Below, one piece after another: positions 21,320 to 32,800 of a stretch of DNA of 64,000 nt. The position numbers were made by a program, and so were the translations under genes. This DNA comes from Gnetum montanum (Eukaryota; Streptophyta; Gnetopsida; Gnetales; Gnetaceae), in assembly GCA_015680685.1 (NCBI GenBank), contig MNCI01033307.1, positions 233,593 through 297,592 on the forward strand, in the 5' to 3' direction. The first letter of the stretch is position 1. Each line of letters opens with the position of its first letter. The notes under the pieces are model-generated. The model worked only from the letters and a program-made list of their open reading frames with translations, was not told the origin of the DNA and did not search any database.

Positions 21320-21620
21320 CTATAATCACAACATGACCACGAGTTAGCAATTATTGTGTAACGTGAAACAATTGGGGTATCTTATCTCATTAAGAAGGTT
21401 ACACTTAGCTAAGTTATGATTATGGATGATTTGATCAATTTTAATCATTAGTTTCTTTGTATCTTAATATTAATAAGTAATTATAGTCATATTAGAGAGT
21501 GTTAGAAGGGTCAAACTCTCAAATTTTGATTATTTAGATTGTTGTATTCATTAATCCTTTGGGGGACAAAATTTTCATTAGAAACCTTAGGGGTTATAGC
21601 CTCCACAACAAAGAGCTTAC
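21320..21620 (-). other. Predicted leader intron of ORF3 (copy B)
   Basis: Minus strand donor GGAG|GTAAGCTC (first base 21620), acceptor GATTATAG| (last base 21320), then ATGGCAC. Length 301 nt, against 291 in A and 290 in C. Confidence 0.62.
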
Positions 21621-21768
21621 CTCCAATAGTTGTAGGATCGAAGAATAGAGTGATTTGGAAAAATAGTAAGAAAGTTATGGGCCCTGGAAGGCTTTGGGCT
21701 TTGAAAAATGGCAAAAAATCCTCTCTTGTTATGAAGAAAATGATAAAAATTTCAAATTGTTTAGTGGT

Positions 21769-21870
21769 ATTTATAGGTTTTGTTGTGTTGCATCGATGAG
21801 GCCCCATTGACAGGGTTAACTGCGTCAACTAGGCCTAGTTAATGCAACTGTTGACCATTGTTGACTTTGG
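21769..21870 (-). promoter_or_regulatory. Internal LTR-like promoter upstream of ORF3 (copy B)
   Basis: On the minus strand GTTGACC, CTAGGCCTAGTTGACGCAG and GGGGCCTCATCGATGC units precede CCTATAAATACC (TATA 21776-21769). This is the clearest of the three internal promoters. It is nearly the same layout as the U3 core of this element's own LTR, although the sequence after the TATA box is unrelated to the LTR. Confidence 0.6.
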
Positions 21871-23440
21871 GAAAACTTTCAAAATATGAGAAGTTTTTGA
21901 GTGACATGGAAGTCAAATAAAAGCCCAAAAAGCCATGAACATGATGAAAAGAGTAGAAGAGGATGTTGAAGTTCAAAAAATTTGGAAAATTAAGAAAATT
22001 ATTAGAGAATGAAGTTTTATGAAATTTCAAGGAGCACAGAGTTGGATGCATGATAGGGCACATAGAAGATATGATTGCAGCAATGTCTAAAGTAAAGATC
22101 TTAACTATCCAAACCAAGAGATATGTAAGTGGGTCATCCCCATAGTAGGAACATGCCCTATTTCCCCTTACATATCCTGAACTAAGGATTCTATGGGCCC
22201 CATAGTTGATTAATGGTTATGAAAAGGTAAGGACCAACCCAAAAGAATCTATCCAAGAATTCCAACACATCAAAGTAAAGCATCGAGTATAACCTAGAAA
22301 TCGACAGTGAGGGGATTTACAAGCAACATAGATGGATGATGGAGAAGGTGGGATGGAATCCTGAATTGAGGTCATAAGAAGTCCCTTGTAAAGTTTATGT
22401 TTAAAATGACCTAAGAAGATCCATCCTTAGTCCAAATCAAAACCAACCACTTTTAGTGACTTCACATCACCATTGCAAGACTGATCCACCCCCTCAAGAT
22501 ACAAGAGTGCTCCCATAAAACAACCACATTTCCATAAAGATAAGAAAAGAGAGGCAAGAAGTGAGAGAGGGCCTTAGTTAGAGGGGACATTTAGGCATGG
22601 GTATCATGTCTTTCTAGTTCCATAACCAATGCTTGTACCTCATTTATTTGTCTAAGGGATGTGTTTTGAATTCCCATCTTGTTTTTTTTTCTTTTCATGG
22701 ATGGGAACCACACAATGCAAAGACTTTATTTAACTTCCTATTATTAGTCAACACAGAATGATAAGAAGTCTATGAAAACACTCATGCACTTAAGCAAGTA
22801 GAAGAGTACAAAGAGCATTGAGTCTCCTTGAAGTCACACCCTATGCAAACCTTTGAATCCTTCCCAATTCTGGAAGCTACCAAGGCCACAAATTTATTAA
22901 AATTTTATTTAATGGAAGGGACCTCAAATTTCCAAAATAAGTAAAACCATAGAGTGTATGGATGGATGGATGTCATGGACTCACTACCTATTCCATGAAA
23001 AATAAACCATGGCTTAGTCATCAGACATTAGAATTTAAAAATAGAAATTAGACATTAATAATTATAACATTAAGCACAAACCACCATTAGTAAATAGTAT
23101 CATTAGGACTATGTCCTGTAGTAATAAAGCACTTTTATTAGCAAAAATAATGAAAAGTCACACAAAAATAAAGTAAAATATATAATAAAGTATAAAATAT
23201 TTAAGAAAGATAAAACATACTAATGATGTTGTAGAAAAAAAATTGAGAAAATCAATAGAATGAAAAATCAAAAAAGAGGTAAAAAAACACAAAGTGTAAA
23301 ATAAAAAAAATAAAAAAAAAATTGAGAAGCCATGTGTATGGTTAGCATAGATGGCCATTACCCCCATGACTAAGTTGAAAAAAGGAGATGTGGAATATAG
23401 AGCATGGTTGCCCATCTGACGAGGTATTAGTTGCACTAGC
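21871..23440 (-). other. Athila-like spacer between integrase and ORF3 (copy B)
   Basis: Non-coding, and homologous in reverse to 59321-60780 of C (for example the TTTACTAATGGTGGTTTGTGCTTAAT block near 23060-23090 and 59550). An A-rich tract at 23160-23330 has accumulated. No protein recognised. Confidence 0.7.
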
Positions 23441-24610
23441 TTACTTTGCTTATGGAAAGGTTTCGCTTAGTGGATGTTAACCAACTACTTTTTATTTAGG
23501 CTCTCAAGTTTGTTGACCAACATGGTCCTAGAGGGAAAGGTTTTGTTAATTATGTAACATCCCTCCCACAATGTTTGGAACTTTTTTTTCTAAGGTACAT
23601 GTATGGGGTTCTAGTAGAAAACTTTATCTCTAGGTTGAAATTTTACTTTTCATATTTTGATGTCATGATGTTTCTTGTTATATGCCTTGTGCAATTCATT
23701 CAAAAATAGGTCCACTAATCAATTTTTATCTAATACGTTTAGATTAATCAATCTTTCCTTTTGTGCTAGGCTCAGGTCAATGTCCAAGTCACAAGCTGTT
23801 GAAAGTGTACTGAGCTCAAATTGAATTGGAAGTGTTGGAAGTTTGTTGTATACTAGCTCATAGGGAGAGTAGCCTATGGGGAGTTTCCATGTGAAGCAAT
23901 AGGCCCAGAGGGTGTCATTGAGTTTTGTGCCCTAGTCTCTCCTATATTTGCTTATAGTTCTTATTAGGATATTTGTGATCTCCCTATTGGTGACTTCTAC
24001 TTGATTGTTAACTTAGGGATGATAGGGTGTTGTTAATTTATGTTTCACCCCTAAGCATTGCATTAACTTCCAAAAGTTAGCACTTGTAAAATGGGTTCCA
24101 TTGTAAGAAATCAGTGCACGTAGCACACCAAACCTATTTAAAATATGTTGTTGTACAAATCGAGTAGTAGTGGATGATGTATAGTTGATGATAGCTATTG
24201 CTTTTGCCCATTTGGTGCACTAGTTGACTACTATGATGATGTATGCCTTTCCATTGGACATGGGTGTGATGGGAACCATGAAGTCTATAACCCATACGTC
24301 AAAGGGCTCTAGTGGTTATATCCATTATTGAGAACCCTTCATTTGAGCAATCATCTCACCATCTCATTGATAGTGTTCACAAAATTGGACAAACTAGTGG
24401 GCATCCCTAAATATTATGGGCCAATAGTATTCTACCATCAAAATTTTTATGAACATGCATCTCTTAGCATAGTGGTCCCCACAAGGACCTTCATTAACAT
24501 CCTGGAGAATGCATAACTCATCTACATCAGGTACACACCAGCAAACCAGGCCATCGACACACACCTTGTAAAAGTATCCATTAATTTCCATGAAGTGCTT
24601 GGCCTGATGA
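23441..24610 (-). pseudogene. Integrase of element B
   Basis: The N-terminal HHCC zinc-binding segment is readable at 24591-24394 (GYFYKVCVDGLVCW, EGPCGDHYAKRC). The catalytic core follows in broken frames, and a C-terminal domain ends near 23450 (HDIKI, KVKFQPRDKVFY, then LWEGCYIINKTF). Integrase inserts the cDNA into host DNA. Stops and frameshifts abolish it. It reads out of RNase H in one pol polyprotein. Confidence 0.75.
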
Positions 24611-24639
24611 AGAAACTATTGTTTCTTCCTATAGTTTAG

Positions 24640-25160
24640 ATCTTGTGATATCTCCTCAATGAGAAGATAAGTGAGGATTCCATAATACCATTTTTTTCTA
24701 TGGACCTTTGTTCATTTATTGTAGCAACAAAGAGGTGTTCATCGAGAAATTGGTTAGAGAGTAGACTCTCCTCATCTTTGTTATCCCATCGCAACTAAGA
24801 GAGATGATCAATGACCACATTCTTAATCCCTTTTAAATCTACCATTATGAGATCAAATTCTTACAAGATCACAAGCCACCATATGATACGAGGGATCACC
24901 ATTAGCTTATTCATTAAGAAGCAGATGGAACTATGATCTATGTGCACAAACACTTTATAGCCAAGCATATAGTGCCTAAACTTTTCGAGAGCATACACCA
25001 CTAAAATTAGTTATTTCTTAGTTGTGGTGTAATTCTACTATGTATGCACAATGCTTCAGCTTGCACATTGAACGTAATATGGATGTTTCCTATCATCCAA
25101 CTATGTAAGTACAGCTCCTAAGGAAAAATTAGATGCATCTATCATTATATAAAATGGTCT
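24640..25160 (-). pseudogene. RNase H of element B
   Basis: Minus-strand blocks VVYALEKFRHYMLGYKVFVHIDHSSI and FLMNKLM match the Ty3/gypsy RNase H, preceded by a substrate-binding segment FYIMIDASNFSLGAVL. The domain removes RNA from the RNA-DNA hybrid during reverse transcription. Several TAG stops. Confidence 0.72.
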
Positions 25161-25490
25161 GGATCAATCTAGTGCATGTAGAATTGGAGTCTCTATGATT
25201 TTTTCCTTTAGTACTTAGAATGCATGTTCACACTTCTTGGTCCAAATGAATGGATCATCTTTCTTCGTAAGCTCGACTAATGGTTTCGTGATCTTAGAGA
25301 AATTCTCTATAAACCACTAGTAGTAGTTAGTATGTCCAAGGAATGATTAGATGTCTTTGACTATCTCTGATTAGCGTGTGATTCCTTATATGACCCTTAT
25401 TTTTTCAAGGTCTACCTCAATCCCTACTTAAGTAATTATGTGTCCTAGTACTATGCCATTTTACAAATCTAAACCCCTAAGTGCTGCTAT
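25161..25490 (-). pseudogene. RT remnant of element B (catalytic part deleted)
   Basis: Only the RT end/connection remains: a HTLIRDSQRH-LIIPWTY region equivalent to FLGHTSYYQKF in C, then [18 protein letters not shown]. Upstream the sequence jumps to the post-protease linker at about 25490, equivalent to C 56200. The stretch equal to C 56200-57180, including the FMDD catalytic motif, is missing. The joint can be placed to within ~20 bp. Confidence 0.7.
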
Positions 25491-26080
25491 GTATAGGCAT
25501 CTTTGGATATTGGTTTCATGTGCATACTAATTACATGCTTTAATGAATTTAATTTTAATGGACCAAATTTTCTGCATGCAATTACACCCATTATCGCTAT
25601 ACGTGATGCATTGGAACTCACTTCTTCTCGAGTCATGAAAATTCATTTTCCTTAGAGATTTCCAAGGACAAGTCCCTAATGCCCAATCATGAATCAACAA
25701 TGCTTAAGCATACACATCCCATGATGATGGGGAAGTCACCTTTGCAATTTTCTACCTTGATCACTAGAAACCAATAGGATAGGATCACCAAAAAAATGTA
25801 GTCACAAAGTCCTTCACTAATCCCAAAGAAACAATGATTTACTAGTCTACCAATTCTAAACGGATATTGCTCTTCTTTAGAGGTGGTAGGTTCCAAGCTT
25901 TGTACATGTCATGGGAGATGAGATTAACACTAGAACCAAAATCCAAAAGAGCCTTACATGGCTCATGTCTAGTGATCTGTAAGTAAATAAGAGGACTTCC
26001 TGGGTTAGATCTCTTCATGAAAAGGTTGCAAGCCTTGATCCAATCAAAGAAAACATGAGTTAACATCATAGTGTGAATCT
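25491..26080 (-). pseudogene. Protease of element B
   Basis: The minus-strand ORF at 26069-25842 contains LIYLQITRHEPCKALLDFG and the active-site-like LLDFGSSVNLIS, then YKAWNLPPLKKSNIRLELVD. The flap and C-terminal part continue in pieces (VENCKGDFPIIMG, then GRxWLS-type). It processes gag-pol. D-F-G-S replaces the usual D-[ST]-G; compare DSGS in G and DSSFG in C. Position after gag is normal. Confidence 0.75.
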
Positions 26081-26089
26081 CAAGTGGTG

Positions 26090-28600
26090 TTTTATTTGAA
26101 GGACCCTAGAATGTGTTTAGTGCATAGAATGAACATGCTAGAGATATAGGGTGACTATTGGCATTAGGTTGTGAGGGTTTGGAAGGACTATTGGGTTGGA
26201 AAAATGGTCACTTCTTTGATCTATTAGTTGAACCACTTAGCTGGAAGGCCAATTGTAAATTTACAACCCTTGTAGAATTTTGTTGCTACTACTATGGGGG
26301 AATTTTATCCTGCATAGACAAAGTAAGAGGTAATTGAGTTGAGGGTAAAGGAATCTATGCAAATAGATGGAGAGGATGGTAAGGATATGGGGATTCCCCT
26401 CAAGTAGATGGTGAATGAGTTTGATGGTACTTTAGAGGATAATAGTGATGTTGGAATGAGGTGTGACTAGCCAAGCTATGTAGAGAAATGGGTTGCTACA
26501 CATAGTACCCATATGGATCTAATTTCTTATAAGGGTACTGCTATCTCAACAGTGGAATTCCCCACAACTATGGTTGCTACCACTATTGGTATTGCTCATA
26601 CGGTTGTGATGGAGCTCCACTTGGATGGTAAGCTTGTTGTTGCTGGTGGAACTACCTTGGATTACGTTGAGAATAAGGTAATCATCTAGGTGCTTGTCCC
26701 TGTGCTAGTCGAAGATTCAACATGTATACCTTAGACTCTTATAAATGTGACATCACAGTGCAACATCTCTTAGGATAGTCATATTGACAAATGTCACATC
26801 CAACATCATCATCGAAGTCTATCTTCACAACTTCTTCTACTGTAGCAGCTTTGCCCTTACCTATTTAATAGGCATGTTCAGTTTCTTTCCTCCTCCTGCT
26901 ATTGTGATCACTATTCTACTCTTTGGATTCTTCAGCAATCTTCATAGTAGTTTGGAATTTTTCATTCAAAGTGTCCCATAGTTTATCAACCTTTGTTGAA
27001 ATGTTCGAAATAGATTTTTGGATGGGCAAGATTTTCCTATTTACCACATCATTGAGTGGTGACTTCTCCTCATCATAGAATTGAACTTCCCTTTTCCTAA
27101 TGGAAGGATCTCTATTATATTCTTCTGCACTTCCCCTCCTTTACAACTCACCTTCTTCTTTTACTACCTAATCAATCAACCTTTGGATTTGATGAGCTCT
27201 TAGTTTAGATAGTCTCCCATTGGCATAAACCCCAAGGGTTCTTTTGGTTTTTGCTCTAAACCCATCTATGATGTGGCAAAGTTATTCCCTCTGAGAATAA
27301 CCATGGCCAAGGCATCAATGTAAGAGTGAATAATATCTGCCCATAGCAACATTCAAGGATTCATGTATTCTTATTTCTAGCCTTAGATTTGCCTTCTTAG
27401 ATTAGACACTCTAAAGTACATTTGGTATTTGTCATTAAATAGTTCTAACATGGTACTACATCTATCAATGGATTCTAGTTACAAGGATCGATACCAACTT
27501 TCTACCTCCTTGATGAGTGTCCTAGGAAATAGCTTTAGTTTCTACCAGTCATTTTCTATGTTTTGTAAGGTGCAGGCATTGTGAAAGGCTTGTAAATGAT
27601 TTTGCAAATCAAAGTTATATTCCCCCCTCAAATCTTGGAATATTGTTCATGTCTAGGCACTTGATTTGACTATCTCTCACATGCCTAGTTGGAATTTTGG
27701 CAACCTCTACAATATTTAACATAATTTAAGTTTCTAGTAAAGGCTCATCATCATCATTATTTCATTGTTGTGGATGATGTTCCCTTTTACCCCTTCATTC
27801 ATTATGGACTTGGAAATTAGTGTTATTTTCCTACTATTCACCTCCATCATCATTGTTCCTTCTATAGTATTTTTTAGAATAAAAAAAAGGAAGAAAAAGA
27901 CGCAGATGGAGAGGATGAAGAAGGAGAAGGACCACCACCATCATGGTATCTACCAACTTTCCTATGATTGTCACAACCACATTCATTAGGTTTCTTATCA
28001 TCTTAACACTTGTCCAAGCCCCTACCTTGACTGCCATCTTTACCTAAACCTAGAGTGTTGATAGTGAATTGTAGATTCATGGCCACACCCTCATCACTAG
28101 TAATGAGGAGTAGATAATTTTCATGTTAAGAGCCCCCAAAGGAAGGATCCTCATTGTCATCTTAGTTTAGTAGGAATAAGGAATTAGTGAATCATTTTCC
28201 CTTCACAATTTCATGTTTCTTCTCCTAGTGTCGATCTCTCTGACATTGTGTTTCAATGGGATGGTATTCCTAGTAGTCATAATAATGCATAACATACTCC
28301 TCTTGAAGATCTTGGATGCCTAACTTCTTAAGAGTTTGAACTAACATCATAGGCACAAATTTATCGAGAGGCATTACAATGTTACCTTCCATGTCATGCC
28401 ATCGCAATTGTTCATCTTGTTGCAGGATGAAGGTGAAGTTAGGCACATACTCATATGGATGAGTATATACCTCTTTGCATTCTTGAGGGATTGGTGGCTT
28501 AGCATTGTCACACATGAGAGAAGAAGTCATTTTACAAAAAAATTAAAATATCGATGTGCTTTTGTAATTGTATTATGTGTGAGAATGATGTTGACCTTAG
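26090..28600 (-). pseudogene. Gag of element B
   Basis: The N-terminal segment at 28530-28270 includes YVPNFTFILQQDEQLRWHDM and GNIVMPLDKFVPMMLVQT and matches C 53130-53350. A histidine/aspartate-rich linker follows (about 28000-27830). The Athila gag core is at about 27550-26800 (DKYQMYFRVSNLRRQI, then an MxLW...H segment). A Tyr/Gly/Pro-rich linker leads toward protease. Gag would form the particle. Multiple stops. Confidence 0.72.
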
Positions 28601-28665
28601 GGTTCATCCAACGATGTTAATGATGCTCACTACTTTTAGTTAGCACACATTTCAAACAAAAAGAG

Positions 28666-28684
28666 TCCTTGGCAACGACACTAA
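28666..28684 (-). promoter_or_regulatory. tRNA-Asp-type primer-binding site of element B
   Basis: Minus strand TTAGTGTCGTTGCCAAGGA aligns with the plant tRNA-Asp primer site TTGGCGCCGTTGCCGGGGA, allowing transitions of the C-to-T and G-to-A type. It abuts the 5' LTR. Confidence 0.72.
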
Positions 28685-29473
28685 TGAGGAGTGGCAAGAT
28701 ACCCTTACGTTCAACCATATGAATCACAAAGTGTTCACACATGATATGGTTGAATTCCATAGACTTTATAGTTTTCTGGTGCACTAGTTCTCTAGGAAAT
28801 AAATTGGGCATTGAGGATGTTTGTTGTCTTCGCAACTACACTTGTGAAGCTCAAGGGTATGGTTTAAGTGTAATTGAGGCACACGATTTTTATCATTTTA
28901 TATTTTATGACTTTGGTGTTTGAAATAAATAGGATAAAGGATAAAGTAATTTAATATCTACTTTAATCTAATGGACTAACTATTGTTCAACTAGTCCTAA
29001 CATTAGTATCAGGTCCCACTTGCCATACACATCCTGAACACATAATGTTGCTGGGTTACCAAACGTCATGCACATGCTCAAAGTGGTCATACTTATGTGT
29101 TTATTTAATCACTATTTAACTTATCTCAAACATTGAATAAATAATTGAAAACATTAAATGCATGAATGAAACATTTAAGCTATCCAAAATGATGCAATGT
29201 TTATCAAGAAGTTTGTCTTTTTTTCCTTAGGTACAATAGTGCTCAAATAATGATATGCACACTCAATGAATCCTACTACAAGCACTCAGGAAAATATTCT
29301 AACTTTTGAATGTAAAAACTACAAGAGCTTGGCTAAAACTATGACAAGATGATGCCTAAACATAGTGGATTGGCATGTGTTTATAGGCAAGAATAGGCCC
29401 TACATCGATGGGGCCTAGTTGATGTGGCCCAGTCAATGAGGCCTCATCGACACAACCAATCTGTGACTCATCA
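28682..29473 (-). repeat. 5' LTR of element B
   Basis: 792 bp, begins TGATGAGTCACAG on the minus strand. U3 units (ATTGACTGGGCC, CAACTAGGCCCCATCGATG, about 29400-29460) precede the TATA box (TTTATAGG on plus at about 29381). It is shorter than the 3' LTR, mainly in the U3 units and in U5. The inner terminus is decayed (TAATGAG instead of TGATGAG), so its exact last base is uncertain by 2-3 nt. Confidence 0.9.
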
Positions 29474-29478
29474 CTAGG

Positions 29479-29860
29479 AAAGAGTTTTTTACATTCACCA
29501 ACTTCCTAGTGGTTGAAGATATAACATGCTTCAACCTAATGCTAGGATGACCATGGTTGGCGAAGTCAAGATTAGTTTTTTTTTTTCTAATATACCAAGA
29601 GATTTATCTACCTTACAAGGGAGGTGAAATCATTATTCATGGAGATGGAGCAATGCCCCTGTTAGTAAATAATGTTGACATCAAACAAGGATCCAAGGTG
29701 GAGTCTCAAGAGGAAACTCTTATGGCCAATAATGAAACTAATGGTTGCAATAACCCTAATGAAGATAAAAATAATAACACTAAAGCCTTAAATGAGTTTT
29801 GGGAAGAACTTTCATTTAGCATTATTAAAGATAGGGATGGGGACTACAAAATTATATAGG
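29479..29860 (+). pseudogene. Protease tail of element D, second part
   Basis: Reading continues directly after the B target duplication: KEFFTFTNFLVVEDITCFNL, then PWLAKSRLV and IYQEIYLPYKGGEIIIHGDG. This matches the F protease block IHQEIHLPYEGGQVIIHGDN. An Asn/Lys-rich linker follows to 29859 (TLMANNETNGCNNPNEDKNN). The join with 17294 shows that B interrupted a once continuous gene. Confidence 0.75.
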
Positions 29861-32800
29861 AAAAGCCTTACTATCTTTCTAATCTATCAAAGATTAGAAA
29901 CCAATTGCATAATTGATATAACCTACCATGGCCTAAAACTAGTAACACCATGGCTTGTCAGGGCCTAAAACTAGTGAGTGTGATAGCCTCTTATTTTTAT
30001 CCTTTGTACATATGTTATGAGTTGTTTGCTTCAGTGCATTATTTACAATTTTTACTTGAACAGTTGTGTCTGGTTTTAGATTTTTTGTTTTATTACATCA
30101 CATTACCAAATATAAAATATGTACCCAAGGAGCAGAATTGAGCTAAAGCCAAAATGCAACATCATGAGGCTAAACATAGCCATAGCCATAATTACATAGT
30201 GTAACAAAAGTAGATGATACATAGTTTTTAAAACCATAAATGTAGCAACAAGCCAACAACTATAACACCTAAGATGTGATAACACATTATCAACATTAAT
30301 AGCTTAGATCAAACTATGGAAGGAGGAGGGATAATGTTGTTGGAGACATCAATATTCCCATCATAGGCCTGTGGAGAATCAAAACATTAATAACATGAGA
30401 ACATAAGCCAACATTAAAAACCAAAACATTAAAATTATCATAAAATTAACAACTTGATAAGGAAATCACAAACATTAGATGGCCAAGCTTATAAACACAG
30501 ATGAGACTACACTTAGATCAAAATTGAACCATCATGAATCAAGTTTAAGGGGATTTGACATTTTGTCAAACACTTGACATCAAAAAACAATATTTGACAT
30601 TGTGTAAAACATAAATAGAAATTTTTTCAAATAGTTAACATGCAAAGCATAAACAGACATTTTAGCAAATAATTGACATGAAACAAAATTTATGCTAAAA
30701 CATGTAACCAAAATAAAAAATGTTGGGGCCTAGAAAAATTAACATGCTTAAAAATATAGGCTTATAAGAACGGGATGACTGAAAATGTTGGGAATGAGGG
30801 GAGAAGAAGCCAAAAATGCTATGGATTCTTGGTTCCAAGAGAATATACACTATCCTTTCTTTCCCACAAAAAGACAAAAATCACTAGAACACTACCTTCT
30901 AATGTAGAGAAAGTCAAATACGTTGCTCTTACAGGACCAAGGACCAAATACAATGACCAAAGAACCAAAGGAAACCATCACAACACCTATCTTAGGTACC
31001 AAGAGCTAAAAAGGTAACAAAAATGATAGGAAAAACCCCAAAACATTGTATTTAGGTAGGAAAATGAGACAAACACTAGCCTTAGATTTATGACAAAATT
31101 TTCAAGAATTAATTACTGATCATAAATGTTGCGAACATTATCAATTGGGCCAAACTTATCAAAAACACTACACATACAAGTGCAAAACCCCCCACAATTC
31201 ATCAAAATTTGACCAAAAAACACTAATTCTTGGTAATTCAAGCATGAAAAATTGTACATGTAGTGATCTAGCGACTAAAAATTAAAAGCACTATCCCAAG
31301 CATGGGAAAACTCCAAAACACTACCAATTTTGGAAAAATTTTATAAAAAACCCTATTTTTGAATACAAAAACCCTAATTTGACATTAAAAAAACTTGAGA
31401 AAAACCTATAAAAACTACAATCATGGCCTAGAAACCTACTATGCTACATTCTATAGTAGTAGAGATTAAAAATACTAACCCTGGGCTTAAAGAATCTCAT
31501 CAACGTTATCAGATGTGGCTAGAAAAAACCATAAATGCTAGAAAAATGATTAGAACAAGCAAAAGTGCTACACATGTGGCTAAGAAAAAACCTTGATTGG
31601 CATTATAAAAACCAAAAAAAATCCAAAATTTCATCTCTAGGGCTATCAAAAAACCTAAATCCTTGATTTTATGTAGTTAAAATGAAAAAATATTTATAGA
31701 AATGGGCCCAGAAGTTTAAAAATTTTGCAACAATCAAGTAAAAAAAAAAAAGAAAATAATGGAAAAGTGATGCCTAGGAATCATGGATGAAGATATTTCC
31801 CTTGTAGATGGATTTGGAAGCCTAGTTGAAACAGTTTTCTTAACCTCCCCTACCTCTTCCATGTTTTCACAATTACTTGATGCTCCACTTTTGCCTCCCA
31901 TAATCTCCAAATCCTGCGTTTTTCTTCCTTCCTTGGCAAGAAAACCCAAAAATTCTCAAGTCTTCTCCAACATGTTATGCCTGGGTGATTTTATGATCCT
32001 AGTCCACCCTTATATGCTATTTGAATGAAATTCACTTTACACATTGAGATTTATGAAAAATTTCTTGCTCTAGCCTAAACATGTTGTTGAAATAAAATTG
32101 ATATTGTAATTAACTTCACACACTAATACTTAGTGGAAAATTAGTTTTTCTAGCTCAAAACGTTACCCATGTGCTCAATAATGTTAACATGTGGGCCACA
32201 TAGAAGATAGATAAAAAAAACCAAAGGTTAAACATGCTATACTACTAAAATAGAGAATGAAATTGACTCAACATACTGTGGATCCTAGATTTACTACCTA
32301 CACACTACCCACTTTAGCAAAAAACACTAACATGTGGGCTCCACAACTTTATATTTTAAGCACCAATGGTTAAAAACACTGTAGAGATGAAATTGACTAT
32401 GAAATAGACCTAATACCTTATCGTTTGGAGTGAAATTGACATTCATAGCTTAAAACACTATTCTTTTTCTCTAATACACTGATAGATGGATCACACCAAT
32501 TGCAAATCCAAGATACCAAGTGGTAAATACACTAGGGTAGTGAAATTGATAATCAAATTGATGTAACTACATTGTGGGACCAAGATTTAAGGTCAATACA
32601 CTACCATACTAGGTTAACACACTAGAAATAGGAAGTATTTGGTCAGTTTAACTAATTTTGACATTAAAATATCCCTATTTTTTTTGGCTAAGAGGCCAAC
32701 ATGTCTAGCATGATGGGGGAAGGGGAAGTGTATTTTGTCACCCTCCACATCATGCACCACATGCAGGGGAGCCAAAGAGTCATTGCAGGGGAGCCAAATC

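Larger units (their letters stand above)
17295..29473 (-). mobile_element. Athila-like Ty3/gypsy element B, near-complete 12.2 kb
   Basis: Both LTRs, perfect CTAGG duplications, a tRNA-Asp-type primer site, gag, protease, RNase H, integrase, spacer, internal promoter, leader intron, ORF3 and purine tract are all present on the minus strand. Gag blocks, the RT-end block FLGHTNYYQ and the position of the third ORF fit the Athila lineage. Compared with C, about 1 kb holding most of RT is missing at about 25490. Every gene carries stops, so B is inactive. Confidence 0.9.

Noticed and set aside
23158-23436. 92-residue Phe-rich minus-strand frame resembling a membrane protein
   Set aside because: It arises from A-rich DNA translated on the opposite strand in the non-coding spacer, and it is not conserved in copy C.
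27834-28037. Hydrophobic 67-residue frame that could be taken for a transmembrane protein
   Set aside because: It lies over the His/Asp-rich gag linker of element B in another frame.
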